Assembly: GCF_022458985.1 (NCBI RefSeq)
Contig: NC_061776.1
Span: 9,814,591 to 9,878,590 of the forward strand
From: Mugil cephalus
Taxonomy: Eukaryota > Chordata > Actinopteri > Mugiliformes > Mugilidae
Direction of reading: 5' to 3'
DNA: 64,000 bases
A model generated the notes under the pieces. The model saw nothing but the letters and a program-made list of their open reading frames with translations. It was not told the DNA's origin and ran no database searches. Made by a program: the position numbers and the translations under genes. This document shows positions 14,122 through 28,380 of this stretch, piece after piece; position 1 is the stretch's first letter, and each line of letters begins with the position of its first letter.

Positions 14122-14194
<73 letters not shown>
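14122..14194. repeat. Long GT dinucleotide array
   Basis: About 36 near-perfect GT units. Purine-pyrimidine alternation of this length can adopt Z-DNA and is highly mutable. Open frames made of Cys-Val repeats across it are artefacts. Confidence 0.95.
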
Positions 14195-14196
<2 letters not shown>

Positions 14197-15764
14197 ATGG
14201 CTCAGAGAGAGAGGGAGAGAGTGGTAAGTGTGGGGATAACTCAGCTACAGCTCAAGCAACACTGGCTGGTGTAGTAACAGGTACCTGCCAACAGAGGTCG
14301 CTTTCCCCCCCTTTTCCGTGGCACCTTCACTCCTCACTGTGACCTTCTTAAAGGTTGTGACACGTCGTTTGCACCTCTATGCCGACACACTCTATGAGAA
14401 ATTAAATATTTTCAAGTGCAGTCACCTTAAATATACGTAAAGAAGTTGTTTGCAAGATAAAGTTGCATCGTTACAGGCATCTTAATGGTAACTGCAAGAG
14501 TAGTAAACTTAAAAAAACAAAACAAAAAAAAACAACAATATCTGATGTAAAGTATTGCCCCCATCATGACTAAACAGCCCTTATTTAGCAAAACAGACAA
14601 TTATACTGCCACAGGAAACTCTAATTGTTCAGATCAAAATCCTCCCCTTGCACAAAAATGATGATGTTTTTGTACTCCATATATTTCCACTAGAGATATC
14701 AGTGTAAATTTAGATTTTTTTTAATACATTTTAGTGGAATAACCAGAAACACATACATGCCAGAAATAAAAACAAAAAGCTATGGTTTGTTCCCAGAACT
14801 GAAAAGAAGCAAACAGTACAAAACATTCAAAATTAATATTTTGATAGAATATTTAGTATTTTCCTTTATTAAGTTTTTGCACTGCACTGAGAGTACGTCC
14901 ACAAAATTAGTTCACCCTCGATGGTCTACTCATGAACTTTTAAAACTTTTAATTTTTTTGCACCTGAATGACCTGAATGACACACGTCGGTTCACTTCTG
15001 TTTAAATCAGGGTTATCAAACGTACGGACAAAACCAACCGGCCAGAGGGTCTAATCGGGTCTGTGGCATGGATTTGCAAAAGGCCGACAATTACACAAAA
15101 GATTTCTTTCAATAAAAGTAATGTCTGTTCCTAATCTGTTCCCTGTTATAGTATAAGTAGCAGACAAACTCAACACCCACAACCAAACATGAGACAGAAA
15201 CGTGCCAAAACTACACTTACTTTTCATTAAATGCAAACATTTACTTAATGTACTTGTGATTCTTTGCACTAAAACAAAGGGAAACATTTGGAGTTGTCAA
15301 TATCAGTTTAACAGTCCTGCTTGAAATCACACACAATGTGTTTCTTATTATTTCGCTTTTTTTTTTTTAAGTCGTTGGTGTTACAAGGCTCAGGCAAATC
15401 TCAGAGGAGCCTCTTCTCCCCTCTCTGAATGGGTGGAGTGGAAACAACATTTAATCAGAGCTAAGCCTCTGTTGTGTTTTGGTTGTGGGTCTTAAGCCAC
15501 AGAAAGAATGGCCTAGGGGAGTGCGCCATTCTTTCCACTGACTTTACACACCTGATCTTTATGACCTGAATGCAACAGAAGAGACGGAGGTGATCTGTAG
15601 CCGACCTCCACTCCCCCAACGTCACGGGACGGACGAGATCAACTGACCAGTAATCGGTGCCCAAATGTGGACTTGTGAATTTTTGCATGAGCCGACCGCC
15701 TTGTCCCGACCCCTTCTACTGTGGCTTCACAAACACTTAGAAGTGACTCAGCAGTTACTAGACG

Positions 15765-15770
15765 TTTATT
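15765..15770 (-). terminator. lrrc30: Candidate poly(A) signal for lrrc30
   Basis: AATAAA on the minus strand, about 290 nt downstream of the lrrc30 stop codon. It is the nearest canonical hexamer that I noticed at a plausible distance. Confidence 0.45.
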
Positions 15771-16059
15771 TATATCCAAACTTTTGCGTTACATAAAAAA
15801 AAACAAAAAAAAATGGAAAGATTATTTGTCAGAGAGACAAAGCGTAAGTGTGTTTTAACCTTCATTTTGTGGCATTCTTGCCGGGTAACGGTTGTTTGTC
15901 TTGAGTAATAATATCCGAGGCAGGCGGTCTGAGGTAACAGCAGACTCAGAGCATGACTACCACGTGCCAAGAGTCAGATTTGTGCCAGCACCCCCTTACA
16001 ACACGCACGCACTCAAATAAACACGGACATTACACACACGCAAACGCAGTAGTAGTCCC

Positions 16060-16995
<936 letters not shown>

Positions 16996-18570
16996 TCAGC
17001 ATGCGATTGACTGAATCACCAACTCTTGGAGCATTGAGAGGATTGCTAAGTATTATGGGTCCTGATAGGTCTCCAGGGTTCTTCAACGAGCCGCATCATC
17101 GGCTCCGGTGGTACAGCGGCGTCGGGTTGTAGAAGTCCTGATGTTTGGCAGCAGTTCCTCTGAATCCTGGCTGGGTTTTTCTCACCGAGCGTAGTCGCAG
17201 TCAGCTGTAACAGAGCACTATGGGGGGCTTGCACTCTGCGTCTCCCAGACCAACTGCCTGTCTTACTGGATTTCATTCCCCAGCTGGTCCTGTCACTTTT
17301 CAAGTCCACAGATAGCACCCTGCTCCCCACCCACTACAGGAGGGCCGGACTGGCGATAGGATGCTGTGTGAGCTCAATCAGTTGAGGTCACTGCCATGAT
17401 CTCATAGCCTAACACACAGAAATACACCGGTCCCCGCACACTGCGACACATGTCTGTGTGACCGTGAATGCACTGCAAGGCATAAAAATATGTATTTTTT
17501 TCATCTTTCCTTATTCCTTTTTTCTTGAAAATGATTCAGATTTTTAACGTTCCATCTGTGGCCGAGCGCAGCCTCTTCTCACATTTTTTCTCGTGCGAGC
17601 CCCTGTGCCTTTGTGCGTGTTCCTGTGTCTCAACTTAAATATGGCACTAAGCTGGCAGCCGTGAAAACGCAGAATCACTGAAATGCGCCGGTTCAATCTC
17701 AAGTGCAAAAGGACGTGGAACTTCGTCTGTGTTCCCAGAAAACTCTGCTACGACTCAAATTCTCATTCATGTGCTCCCAGAGGGGAGGGGGGATGTGTGT
17801 GTGTGTGTGTGTGGCTGGTTCTTTCTTTAGGTGAAACAATATACTCTAGTACATTTACATTTTTGAATTTGTCTTTCCCCCAAGCAACTCACACACGGGT
17901 GGTGGTGGTGGTGGGGGTGGGGCTTCTTAATGCATCCTCCCCAAAGAGTATTTTAAGTATCTTTCCATGCGGTATTCCGCTCTTAAATCTATTTGTTCCA
18001 CTTCCTTTTAAAACGTCAAACAAAATTTCAGATGTCTCACCAGCTCTCCCACAATGCATCTGGCGGAACGCGCGCCGCAGTCTTCAGAAGGCTGTGCACA
18101 CAAACGCATCACCACCTACAGACAGCATGTCCACGGTGCTTTAAATAAATATTTTCAGTTTAATCCTGCTTTGTGTTTCTGCTGCACAGCTAAAAGATAA
18201 TGTAACGTGTTTATTTTGCAGCTTTATGAGTTCGTGCTTAAGGAAATAAGTTTTAACAGAAACATGTTCTTGAGTAACAGATTAAACTGCAACAGAAACA
18301 TTTATGAAACTTAGTTCCTCATATGCAAATGCCCCATTAAGAATAGTCCAGTAATATACATCATGTGTGTGAACGCAACAAAAACGCACACTGAAATTCA
18401 ACATTACAAATTCATAATATAATTTAATGCACTAATTTTACTTTCAATGGAGTTGGTTTATGTTGCAGTTTTTCTGCAAATTCTACCTAAAGTTCTGCAG
18501 CCAGCTGCTTTCAAGGCCTTCCTGTTCGAAGGTAATTTACAAGTTTGCTGCAAGGGCATTTATACAAGCG

Positions 18571-19330
18571 GGTAAAATAAGTATTGAACACATCACAATT
18601 TGTCATAGTAAATATATTTCTAGAGGTGCTTATTGAGATTTTCACAAGGTGTTGGGAACAACCCAAGTAATCGATGCAGAGAAAGAAAATAACAGAGGGA
18701 AAAAGTATTGAGCACACGCAGAAAGGGAGGTGGAAAAAGTCACAGGAAGCCAAGACACCAGCTGAAATCTATCAGTGATCAGAAAGCCATCCTGCCCCTT
18801 GTCAGTGCAAATGAATATCAGCTGGTTCAGTTCAAGCTGATGGCCTATAAAAAGGTGTGTCATTACCAAGGTGTCACACAAGGAACAACTCATGATGGGT
18901 AAAAGCAAAGAACTCTCTCAAGACCTTCGCAACCTTATTGTTGAGAAACATTCTGATGGCACTGGTTACAGAAGGATTTCTAAACTTCTGAACGTTCCAG
19001 TGAAAACCATAAACCGACCACGGCCAGGTGCTCCTTGCAAGATTTCTGACAGTGGAATGAAAAGAATTATCAGAAGAGTTGGACCACTTGTGGAGAGCTT
19101 CAGAAAGATCTGGAATTAGCAGCTACAATTCAAATAAAACAACAACCAACGCACTCAACGCACTCATGGCCTGTATGCACACTCACCACGCAAGACTCCA
19201 TTTCTGAAGAAAGAGCATGTTGAAGCTCATTTTGCAAGGCCCATGGAACCTTCAAGATTTAAAGACTGTTTGTGTGGAAGAATTGGCCAAAGACAAAATG
19301 CATGCGTCTAGTTTATCCATGCAGGAGGCG
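18571..19330 (+). mobile_element. Tc1-like transposon remnant, second family
   Basis: The left end (GGTAAAATAAGTATTGAACA) is typical of fish Tc1-like elements. From 18895 a frame begins MGKSKELSQDLRNLIVEKH, matching the N-terminal helix-turn-helix of Tc1 transposases (MGKxKELS), followed by the linker motif RPRPGAPCKIS near 19016. The frame ends at 19119. Scattered later matches (AAGAGCATGTTGAAGCTCA, near 19213) belong to the catalytic half. Frameshifts and deletions mean no intact DDE domain remains. Confidence 0.8.
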
Positions 19331-19522
19331 TCTCGAAGCTGTCATTACCTGAAAGTGTTTAAACGGCTGCATTCAGTTGACTAAGCATTCATTTATAAAG
19401 CTCCCTTTCATTTGCTGATGACTTTATCTCAGTGCGTGCTGCAAAACTCGTTTTCGTGTGTGTAATTAGCACGAAGGACATGGATCGAGTAAAAGAGAGA
19501 GGGAGACGGTATCTGACCTAGT

Positions 19523-19654
19523 ACCTGGTCTGGTCTAGGTGGGTGGTACATGTCTGAGTAACATCCACTGAAATGCCAGGTCCAAACGTTTTCCATCAGA
19601 ACATCAACTTGTCAGTTTCCTGTCAGTGGTCATAATATTGTGGCTGATCGCTTG
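19523..19654 (+). mobile_element. Tc1/mariner-like relic, right end
   Basis: It contains CTGGTCTGGTCTAGGTGGGT, AACATCCACTGAAATGCCAG and the end block CAGTGGTCATAATATTGTGG, followed by CTGATCG. These match the right part of the copy at 22.8-23.4 kb. Only the terminal portion survives. Confidence 0.65.
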
Positions 19655-22538
19655 TTTGAGTCATCTTCACTAAATAAGAAACTAAGAAAAACTGTGAGAT
19701 AACCCAGAAAGGGCAGCAGAGGACAGACCTGTCTCCCAGGACCCACAGCATGCATCTATACATACATTATTTATAAGAAGTATTTAAACATATAGGTTAC
19801 AACATTTACTACTGTAGTTCTAAATATATGGAAGAGCCTACTAAATGAGTATATACAAATGTGCACTTGACCTTGGTCATGTTACATAAATGTTTGAGGT
19901 GTTAATGGGAGCTTGGACTTGATCCACTTCCCTCGACAGCCTCTCGGAGTATGACCACCGGTTAGAGTGGCCTTATTCATCATTCTCCTCCCGGTCCAGT
20001 AATCAAAGACCCGGGCTGACATGTAGTTGTGATATCCAGCTCTGGGGACTCTGCTCCGAGCGCAGCCACCTCAGCACTTACGAGTGACAGCTCGGACCAT
20101 GTGTTTGCTGAATTGGACAACGGGAGGAGTTGAGGAGCATTCGGGCGGCTGCTTGTAGCAGAGTGCGTCTGTAGTAAATGTTAATACCTTCACATCTTGG
20201 GAACTTTTGTACAAAGTGGCTGACTGGCAGATTTATTGTCTTTATGAAGCTCTCTTTTTTTTTCTGCACTGCTGATGTTGTGCATACTTGAACCACGGCT
20301 AATTTCACAAACAGCAGGATCGCTATATCCTGCCATCCTCTATTTACATGAAAAATGACACCTCAGCTGTAACCGTCGGAGCACACTTACCCACACACAC
20401 AGACACACGTGCAAACACATCCCCAGAGTGGAAGCACAGGGCTCGGAACACATGCTGTCAAATATGCAGTAAAAACCTCGGCTTCATATGCATATCCCTC
20501 ATTACGGGTTAACCGTAGCATCGCAGTACCTGGAAAAGAGCTGAAATGGACGGACAGATGGGTGGGAGGGGAGAGGGGGGGTGGGACGTGAGCGGGACAG
20601 GTAGGTGGATGAATGGACAGAGGGAATAATGCTCGTCTCCCTGACAGAGACGTGTCATCCTGACAACCCCAGCACTCTTCATGAATCTTCATTAAACGCG
20701 CCCATCCCTTGTCCCGCGCGCGCGCGCTTTTCTTTCCCAAATGAGCCGTCCTCCCTCCCCGACAAAGGAGCAGATGTGTGGAAGCAGCTTGAGATTTAAA
20801 TTACAACGAAATGGGATTTACCGTTCCTCTCGCGTTCACACAACACCTTAGTACGGAGCCCCATTAGCGCCAAATGAGGATGAGTTATTCACTGCGAGAA
20901 CAGTTACACCCTCCGGTCCTCAGGGTGACAAAAATTATCTCATTTGAGAAAGCTCATCTGGTTACGTGGCACAATAACGACTCCGAATGAGCTACCTTGA
21001 GAGACTTTCACTTCTAGATATATACCATTATCACTTGTTCATTACTGTGGAGGCTTCTGGCAATGACAGATGATATATGGCCTCGCTGCCACTGGAGTCT
21101 GCTGTAGGTGCCTCTGTTGAAATGTAAGGAGTACCTGCCAAGACCCGAGGCTCTTTAGAGTCTATACCGCAGACACATTACTCCTTAAACCAGCACTCTG
21201 ACTGAAGAATGGGTTCCCTCTTCACACAAGATCGGGTCTGAGAGACAAGAAATATGCATTTTGCAAGCAGACAAAATTAGCACCATAAAATGGGAGAAAG
21301 CGTGTGAACAGCGGCGGTTTGCCGGCCACCTGAGCTGCTGGTCGTCTATTATTCAGCAGGTGCAGATGTGAATATTCACACCACTGGACGCTTTCCACTT
21401 TCCATTTGTGCATGTGTACGCACCACTCACTGGCTAATGGAATCTGTGGAAATGGCTTTGTTTTGTTTTTTTTAATTTTTTATTTTTTTTTGTCAAAAAA
21501 TTGGGGGACATGTCACACATTCCAACCGCCACCTGGAAATTGGCTGCAACGCCGCTTTGTCCAAACCTCCGGGTGAAGCGAAGGATCCACCGAGCGATGC
21601 AAATTATATGTGGAGGAGATTCGGGGTAGTGTCCAACAAGTCTGCTCGGAGGCTGAGCGCGAGGCCAAGAACATTTCATTTCAGTGCTCATTTATTTACA
21701 CGATTGGACGCGCTTGACGTCGCACCCCCGCCCGGTTGTGCAAATCATCAGCATGGAAATAATTCAAAGCGAACTTCGAAGATATAGGGTTTTTAGAAGA
21801 GTGCAAGCGCAAATTCACAACCGCTCTGCATCTGCTTTGAATACTTTTCACCGCTTTATCAACACTCAGCGAAACACCTCCATCGAGTATCATGTAATCT
21901 CCTAATCTCCCTCCTCAGGCCACATGCCAGGTATCTGTAGTTAGATCTGCAGTGAAGCAACCAGATCCATCTTGGGATAAACTGGGACAACATGATGAAT
22001 AGATAATAAAGGCACCCAGGGGAGAACACTATCCGGGTTAACTCCACCGCATAAAGATACCATTTGTAACGATGGCTGGAATCAACAGGAAAGCACAGTG
22101 AGCAAAGCTAACTGGGCTCCAAAGTGACCAGATCAGTTGTGACTGTGCTGATGCAGCAGATGGGGAGTACAAACCAATTGTGGCTGTGACAACAACAAGC
22201 GGGGTGATGAAGTACCGCCGAGCAGCCTATCTGGGTCTCACCTGCGCTCTGCTATAGGCTACTGAGCGCTAAACTAAAACGCTTGTACATTCAGAGCGTT
22301 TTTTTTTTTTTAGTTTGTTTGTTTGTTTTTTTTTAATCAGATGAGATGAGCTGCCACTGCTTTTCCTGATTTGGAGTCAAGGACCTGACCTCATCACGTC
22401 CCTCCAGCTGAGGAGATGTGTGGGAAGTGAGGATCCTGACACAGATCCTACACAGGAGTGGACTCTGACTCGGGACCTCCAACTGGTAACAGACTAAAAC
22501 TTTTTTTTTTTTTGTTAGGGCCGTAACGTGGTATACTA

Positions 22539-22657
22539 CACTGATCAGCCATAACATTATGACCGGAGACAGGAGAAGTGAATGACATTGATCATCTTGT
22601 GACAATTCAGTGTTCTGCTGGGAAACTTTTTGGACCTGGCGTGAATGTGGATGTCAT
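22539..22657 (-). mobile_element. Tc1/mariner-like relic, terminal piece
   Basis: It starts with ACTGATCAGCCATAACATTA, the best-preserved terminal inverted repeat of the family in this window, and runs through GACAATTCAGTGTTCTGCTG to GGACCTGGCGTGAATGTGGA. It is separated from the next copy by about 140 bp of unrelated sequence. Confidence 0.7.
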
Positions 22658-22796
22658 TAAGCGGTAGTAGAGGATGAGATGAGATGTTATTTATGTGTGT
22701 AGATGTGTGTAGATGCACACTGTCTGTCCTGGAAGACAAATGCTCTGCTGTCCTTCCTGGGTTATCTCCCAGTTTGTCTTTCCTGCTAAAGGTATT

Positions 22797-23396
22797 TATC
22801 AACCACAACATTATGACCACTGACAGGAAACTGGATGTTGCTTAGACATGTAGCACCTTAGACCTGGCAACCCTGCCTCAAAGCAATGACTAGATGGCAG
22901 CAGCTGCTCCCAGCATAATGCACCACCTTGTTAATATTGTGTAGGTCTTCTTGGTGTCTCCAAAACAGTTGTGACCCATCACAGAATGGACACCGGCCTT
23001 CTGTGAATGTTGTTAGTGGGGGTCTTTTGGTCCTTTTGGGTTGAGGGGAGGGGCCTCTGTGGATCATCCCACAGGTACTTGATCAGTTTGAGATCCAGTG
23101 AATTTGGAGGCCAGGTCAACGCCTTGTGCTGTTTCTCATTTTGAAGTTGTTCCTAACCCATTTTTGTGCATCCCGCTGGGGGATGACTGTTGCCATTAAG
23201 GAGTGTCATTGCTATGGGGTGGGTGTGTCTGGTCTGGTCTAGGTGGGTGCTACGTCTCTAAGTAACATTGACATGAATGAATACCAGGTCGAAAAGCAAA
23301 TTTTCCCAGGAGAACATTGAATTGTCACAAGATGACTGATGTCATTTACTTCTCCTGTCAATGGTTTTAATGTTGTGGCAGATCGGTGCATTAAAG
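22797..23396 (-). mobile_element. Tc1/mariner-like relic, longest copy
   Basis: At about 600 bp it is the longest copy. It has an inner end (ACATTATGACCACTGACAGG) and the opposite terminus (AATGTTGTGGCAGATCGGTG). The block GATCCAGTGAATTTGGAGGC, read on the other strand, encodes WPPNSLD-like sequence, as in the third-aspartate region of Tc1 transposases (WPPNSPDLNP). It has many stops and is non-functional. Confidence 0.72.
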
Positions 23397-25915
23397 CAGC
23401 GTCTCAGACCTCTGCAAGCAAGCTAAAGCTCAGATATTTAATCCACTGTTTCTTAAAACTATTGATTATAGCAGCTTAAGCCTGGTTCACTTAATTTGCT
23501 GCACACGTCTTCTTTCTTTTATTAATAATATTTTTTTTCCAAAAAAAAAAAAAAAGAAAAAAAGTCCAGAGCGATCATCAGTCTGAGACCATAATCATCC
23601 CCTTGGCAGTTGTGCTTGCTTATAAAATGTTAACGGTGGCACCAAGTGCAGCTCATGTTTGCATTAAAAGAGCAAATTAGTAGCGCGGCAGAAGGACAGC
23701 ATTGCAAAGGAGGGGAGGGCGGATCACTGCCAGGATGAATCCGCCGCCTTATTGGTGAGAGTGTGCTGGGTGTCGCAGCCTCTGAAGCATGCTGGGCGAG
23801 CCGTCGGCTTTGAGTGAGGCTCGGGCCGCGTGTCAGGTGTGGCGGAGAAACCCGTATTACAGAGTTCCCGTTTTGAGCCAAAGTGACAATCTTTGGCGGG
23901 AGGGAGGGAGGGAGTGGGAGGTGGGGGACTCGGGCCCGATGATTTTTTCCGTTCTTGCCACCAGAACTTGAAACAATAGCATCTGACAAGCTCTGTTCCA
24001 GAAATTAGGATGCCCGCCAGACCGTCACTGCCAGCGAGCCATAAATGTTTCATGTGGTGCTGATATGGTAATCACTGGATCCCTACAATGACACCTTGTG
24101 AGAGTTGGATAACGATGGCTGTCTTTCAGGCCTGTGTGACTCTGGACACGGTCCAACAGCTGAGGCGCAGCTCAAAGCGTGAATCTGTCAAAAAAAAAAA
24201 ATAAATAAACTAAAAAAAAAAGCAACAGATATGTTAAAAAAACAACAACAACAACAACAACCTGGCATGTCATAGCTTGAAAACTCGCAGGCGACGGTCG
24301 CCGCTAAATGTATTCCTCGGCCTTAAATATGCCTTCATGAGTTTTGAGAGAGGGTCCAGGTGCCCGTCGGTGGCACGAACCCAGCTGGAGGATGTGGCTG
24401 ACTGGCGCTGGGGCTGGCATACTAACAGAGCCAGGGGTGCTTTTCACAGTGAGTTGAAAGAGGCTGGCACCGGTGCCGCGCAGCCAGGGTTCAGAAACGC
24501 GAGCCTCCAGCTGCATGTCCACTAGCTCGCGTAGCTTAAAAGAAACGGGGAATGAATCATTTATTTCATTTTTGCCCAACGCAAACTCTCCGCGGCACGC
24601 CTCATGATGGAAATCCCGTGACAGCAACGGCCGCCTCATAACGCCACCACCAGCACCACCACCAACTTGATCACGTCTCCCTATAGTTGCGTGCTAGATT
24701 AAATCTTTCAGTGAAAGGGAGGGGATGAAGCAATAAAAGGCCAACATGTCTAAAACAGCTTAATGTATTATTTCTCTGTGGCTTGTGTAAGCCTTTTATT
24801 AAAGTGAGACAATCTTGTCAGACACCTGTTGTTCTTGCAGGAGGGCATTTATTGTTGGCCTGTGTCGGCACACTGTAATCCCCGGCTGGAACACGGCTGT
24901 ATTACCAGTGTGACCTATTCTTGGTCATCATAATTTCCTGAGTGTATGTGCGTGCGGAAGGCAGAGAAAGTGACAGCGTTCGGTGCATGAGTGTGTATTT
25001 GTGTGTCCAGTGATTGCAGGCACCATTTTTTTTTTCTTTTTTTTTTCCCTGACACCCAATGTCATGCAGAACAAATCGCCTATTGCTGACATCGGTGATT
25101 TCTTGTCGCTGCCGCCGAGAAGTGTGTGTGGAGGCAAAACAGTTGGGGCTTACTGACGAGTAGTTGGACATTTCTGTGATTAAGTAGTAATGGCTCAGGA
25201 TGTGACAGGGAAACAGGGGATTTCATCGGTCACAGGGCAAAAAAATAAAAAATAAAATGAAATAAAAAAAATAACTGCACAGCCTTGGGCCTGTGTGCTA
25301 TTTTTTTTTTGGGAGGGGGAAGAACATAATTATTTCAAGAGTTCCACTACCAAAACTAGCATTTAAGAGCTTCGCAGGCTGCGACGTTCAGCAGTGATTG
25401 ACACACACGAGCACGATTAGAGTTTCAAAAGCAAAAAGGACTCTCATCGTCTCACCGCGCCTGCCTTGAATTCCACGGAGTCTGCATTTGGGCTTAACCC
25501 ACTAATTGCGGCCTGGGTTCCTATGGTATTGTCGCATGCCTGCGGTTTGGTTATATTAAGAGACGGGTATTTTAACTTCCATAATGGGACACGCTATCAG
25601 CTCAGATAATCAGGGATCTGTGCAGGCTGATTTATGCGTGAGGTTGTTGAGGTGCGGCGTGGCACTGTTTAGGGATTTGTTATGACTCGGTACAGCACGA
25701 AAAACAGGACGTCGTGAGTGTGAGGCTAAAATTGGAGTTCGGAAACAAACATTAATTAGATGGGGGGTTGTTTGCACTGGAATATGAAACAGTTATTTGA
25801 GCTCTTAAAGATAGCTCCTTGGTGCTCTAAGAGGGTCATTGTGGCCGCGATGAGTGGGGTTGTGGGGACATCTAGTGGCCAATGTTGAAACTGAAGTAGT
25901 TCTCTATCCAGGAGC

Positions 25916-25916
<1 letters not shown>

Positions 25917-25972
<56 letters not shown>
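25917..25972. repeat. TCTA tetranucleotide array
   Basis: About 14 units of TCTA, followed by degenerate ATC and ATCC units to about 26023. It is a microsatellite immediately left of a Tc1 relic. Confidence 0.95.
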
Positions 25973-26027
25973 ATCTATCATCATCATCCTTCATCATCCA
26001 TCCATCCTATCCATCCATCCATCCACA

Positions 26028-26230
26028 GTTTGACCACTGACAGGTGAACTAAATAATATTGACCATCTTGTGACAATCCACTGTTCTGCTGGGAAACGTT
26101 TGGACCTGGCATTCATTCATGTGGATGTTACAGACCAGACACCCCCACCTCACAGCAATGACACTCCTTGGTGGCAGCAGGATGCAGCCTGACACACACA
26201 CACACACACGAAAACGCTTTAGGAACAACT
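26028..26230 (-). mobile_element. Tc1/mariner-like relic
   Basis: It contains TGACCACTGACAGGTGAACT, TTTGGACCTGGCATTCATTC and CATGTGGATGTTACAGACCA, in the order seen in the other copies of the family. It is truncated on the right by a CA run. Confidence 0.68.
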
Positions 26231-27049
26231 AACCACGAGACACCGTCGGAAGGTCGAAAACGTAGCGGGGACATCGATGAATGGTCCAATGTTCAAGTGA
26301 AGTTACATGACTACACAAGTGCTCTTTTAATTTAATGTCCCACAGAATCAGCTGATTTGGAATTTGTTCTACAGTGGAAATAACAAGAACATGATTCTCC
26401 CTCAGCCTTTGTTATGAAAGTTTAACAATATTTTTGCCCAACAATTTAATTACCTTAGGTTTCCTGGTAAAGAAGAAAGAAATAGATTAGATGCATACCA
26501 AATGTGCAGTTTATCTAGTACATGCAGAACTACAGTATATACAGTATTCCTCATAATACCAAAACTGGGTTATTGTGCGGCGGTGGAGCCCTGCTTGCAA
26601 ATGAAGTGATCATCATCGCAAATGAGTCAGGTAGAAATACCGCAGCATAAAACCGTTTCATTAAAAATAGAAATTCTTCCCTCAGCTTTTTTTTTTTTTT
26701 TTTTTTTTTTTTTACAGAAGCAAAGGAAAAGAGGTTCTTATCAGCACATTCTGGCCCAGTGTAGTTAAAGTATCAAATGAAACTCTTGTAGTATACTGCA
26801 CAATGGTTCCTTTCAGAGCGCTGCTGGTGCATGCGTGTCCAGGATTTTACGGTAAATGTCTGTAAAAGCAGAATTAAATTTCAACTTTTACTGTTTTAAC
26901 TAATTTCATCTCAAGGCAGCATCCGCTTTAAATGTAGACACGATTGACAGGTTCATATTTTGCTCGATGACTGACTGGCAAATTAAATTTTTATTGCACC
27001 TTCAACATTTAGCATTACAAGGGGATACAGGAATCATGCAAGAGTAAGG

Positions 27050-27707
27050 TCCAGCATAGAAGAGACAGACCTCACAAACCACTCCACATGTAGAAATACA
27101 AAATGTTTGTGCGCGCACAAAGATGTTCTATGCATGTTTAGTTCCCCCTTCGAATTATATCCCCCCTCTTACTGAATGTGTCCTGGGCTCTTTATTGCTT
27201 TATACACAATTTGTGCTGTTTGAAACTGAACCAGATTAGTGAATTTCAATATTTTCGATTTTATGAATGAATGGTTTGTGTGTTCTCTGCAGCCACTCTG
27301 GTGAATTGTGCTTCTGGCTGGTTGTAGAAACCTCTGCACAGTAACTTAAATATGATAATATTAACGAACAATAGAGAATGTGTAGTGATTTATGGTCCAG
27401 AAAGTGTTTTGCTTTACTTAGTGCTGAAATGCTCCGTGACAGTTTGTTTTCTACATGTTTTGTATGTTTTAATTTTTTCACCCATTTCACCCATTTCACC
27501 AAGAATTTTATTTTCATGAACCCTAATTATCCCAACGCCACCTGCCTGGATTCGTACTTGAGTTGTCTTTTTGCAGTACCCAAATAGTAGGAGTTTAGTT
27601 TTGTTTACATTTAATGATAACTTGTTTCCATCAAACCACTTTTTCAATTTACACATTTCTATAGTGACGACCACTAGAAGCTCCTGAACAAAAAAGATTT
27701 GTGTCAA
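27050..27707 (-). mobile_element. Non-LTR retrotransposon (LINE) reverse-transcriptase fragment
   Basis: The minus-strand frames encode the C-terminal part of a LINE reverse transcriptase. One carries WFDGNKLSLNVNKTK and LLLFG; a second, in another frame, carries SISALSKAKHFLDHKSLHIL and LSYLSYCAEV, which match Jockey/Rex/L2-type RT thumb regions. Further weaker matches run left to about 27050. The reading frame is broken near 27.5 kb, where a short ATTTCACCC tandem repeat occurs. It is a 5'-truncated, dead copy. Confidence 0.75.
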
Positions 27708-28195
27708 ATAAAACCAGTTTTAATATATTAGAGACTTTACGAATGTCATTTATGATGAGGACATTTTTTCCCATTTTAGTCAGATTGGCTAAATAACAGT
27801 ACATGCCTGCTATGTTACAGATAATTTGATTTCACACGTGTACCTAATGAACTGGCAAGTGAGCATATATTAGATAGCAAGTAAGTGCTGCTAAACTGCC
27901 TGTATGATTTCATACTATTTATATTCTTTTCATTTCCCTCTTATTCTCATGCTATAGTGATGCCTCTGTGTTAATAGTGATGTCATTTTAAGTCGTTTCT
28001 TTCTGATATTTTTGCCACCAAAAATCGTGAAAGCGCATTAGGACTTATATATCGTCTCATTTAAGAGTTCATTGCAGATTTACTACATTCCCCCTCCCCT
28101 GTATATTGAAGTAATCATGGCGTCTTCCTGTCAGGACCAGCGTCCCTGCTCCCTGACCCTTACCACATGAATGACACCGCACCCGACCACGCAGC

Positions 28196-28380
28196 ACGTC
28201 ATAAAGCGGATCGCAGCCAATCAGGACTCAGGAACCGACACCCGCTCTTTGACGGACGGCTGCCTCGTCCAATCGGAGTCCTAGAAAAGCCGCCGGCGCC
28301 CGCCTCCGCTCCGAGTCCAGCCAATCAGAGCTGAGCACTAATTACTAATTCATTACATTGCAAAGGGGAGTGACGCAGTT
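28196..28380 (+). promoter_or_regulatory. rheb: rheb promoter with three evenly spaced CCAAT boxes
   Basis: CCAAT occurs at 28217-28221, 28269-28273 and 28321-28325, all in the same orientation and exactly 52 bp apart. Two have the full NF-Y-like context AGCCAATCAG. ACGTCA (28196-28201) and TGACGCA (28371-28377) are CRE/ATF-like. There is no TATA box. The array ends about 300 bp before the rheb ATG, consistent with a housekeeping CpG promoter. Confidence 0.7.

Larger units (their letters stand above)
9121..15764. other. Intergenic spacer between ptprm-like and lrrc30
   Basis: No gene found. It contains Tc1-like relics (9.82-10.09 and 11.61-11.91 kb), a hAT-like relic (12.11-12.37 kb), a CA array near 11379-11416, and two long GT arrays (13.78 and 14.12 kb). 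Unique AT-rich stretches (for example 12.9-13.7 kb) could hold distal regulatory sequence. The open frames here are low-complexity or lack any domain. Confidence 0.6.

Noticed and set aside
14112-14342. Cys-Val-rich open frame
   Set aside because: It is a translation of the GT microsatellite, with no start context, homology or splice structure.
23630-24053. Proline-rich minus-strand frames
   Set aside because: There is no recognisable domain or splice site. Composition reflects a GC-rich intergenic stretch.
25917-26025. Regularly spaced repeats resembling a CRISPR array
   Set aside because: It is a simple tetranucleotide microsatellite without spacers, in a vertebrate genome.
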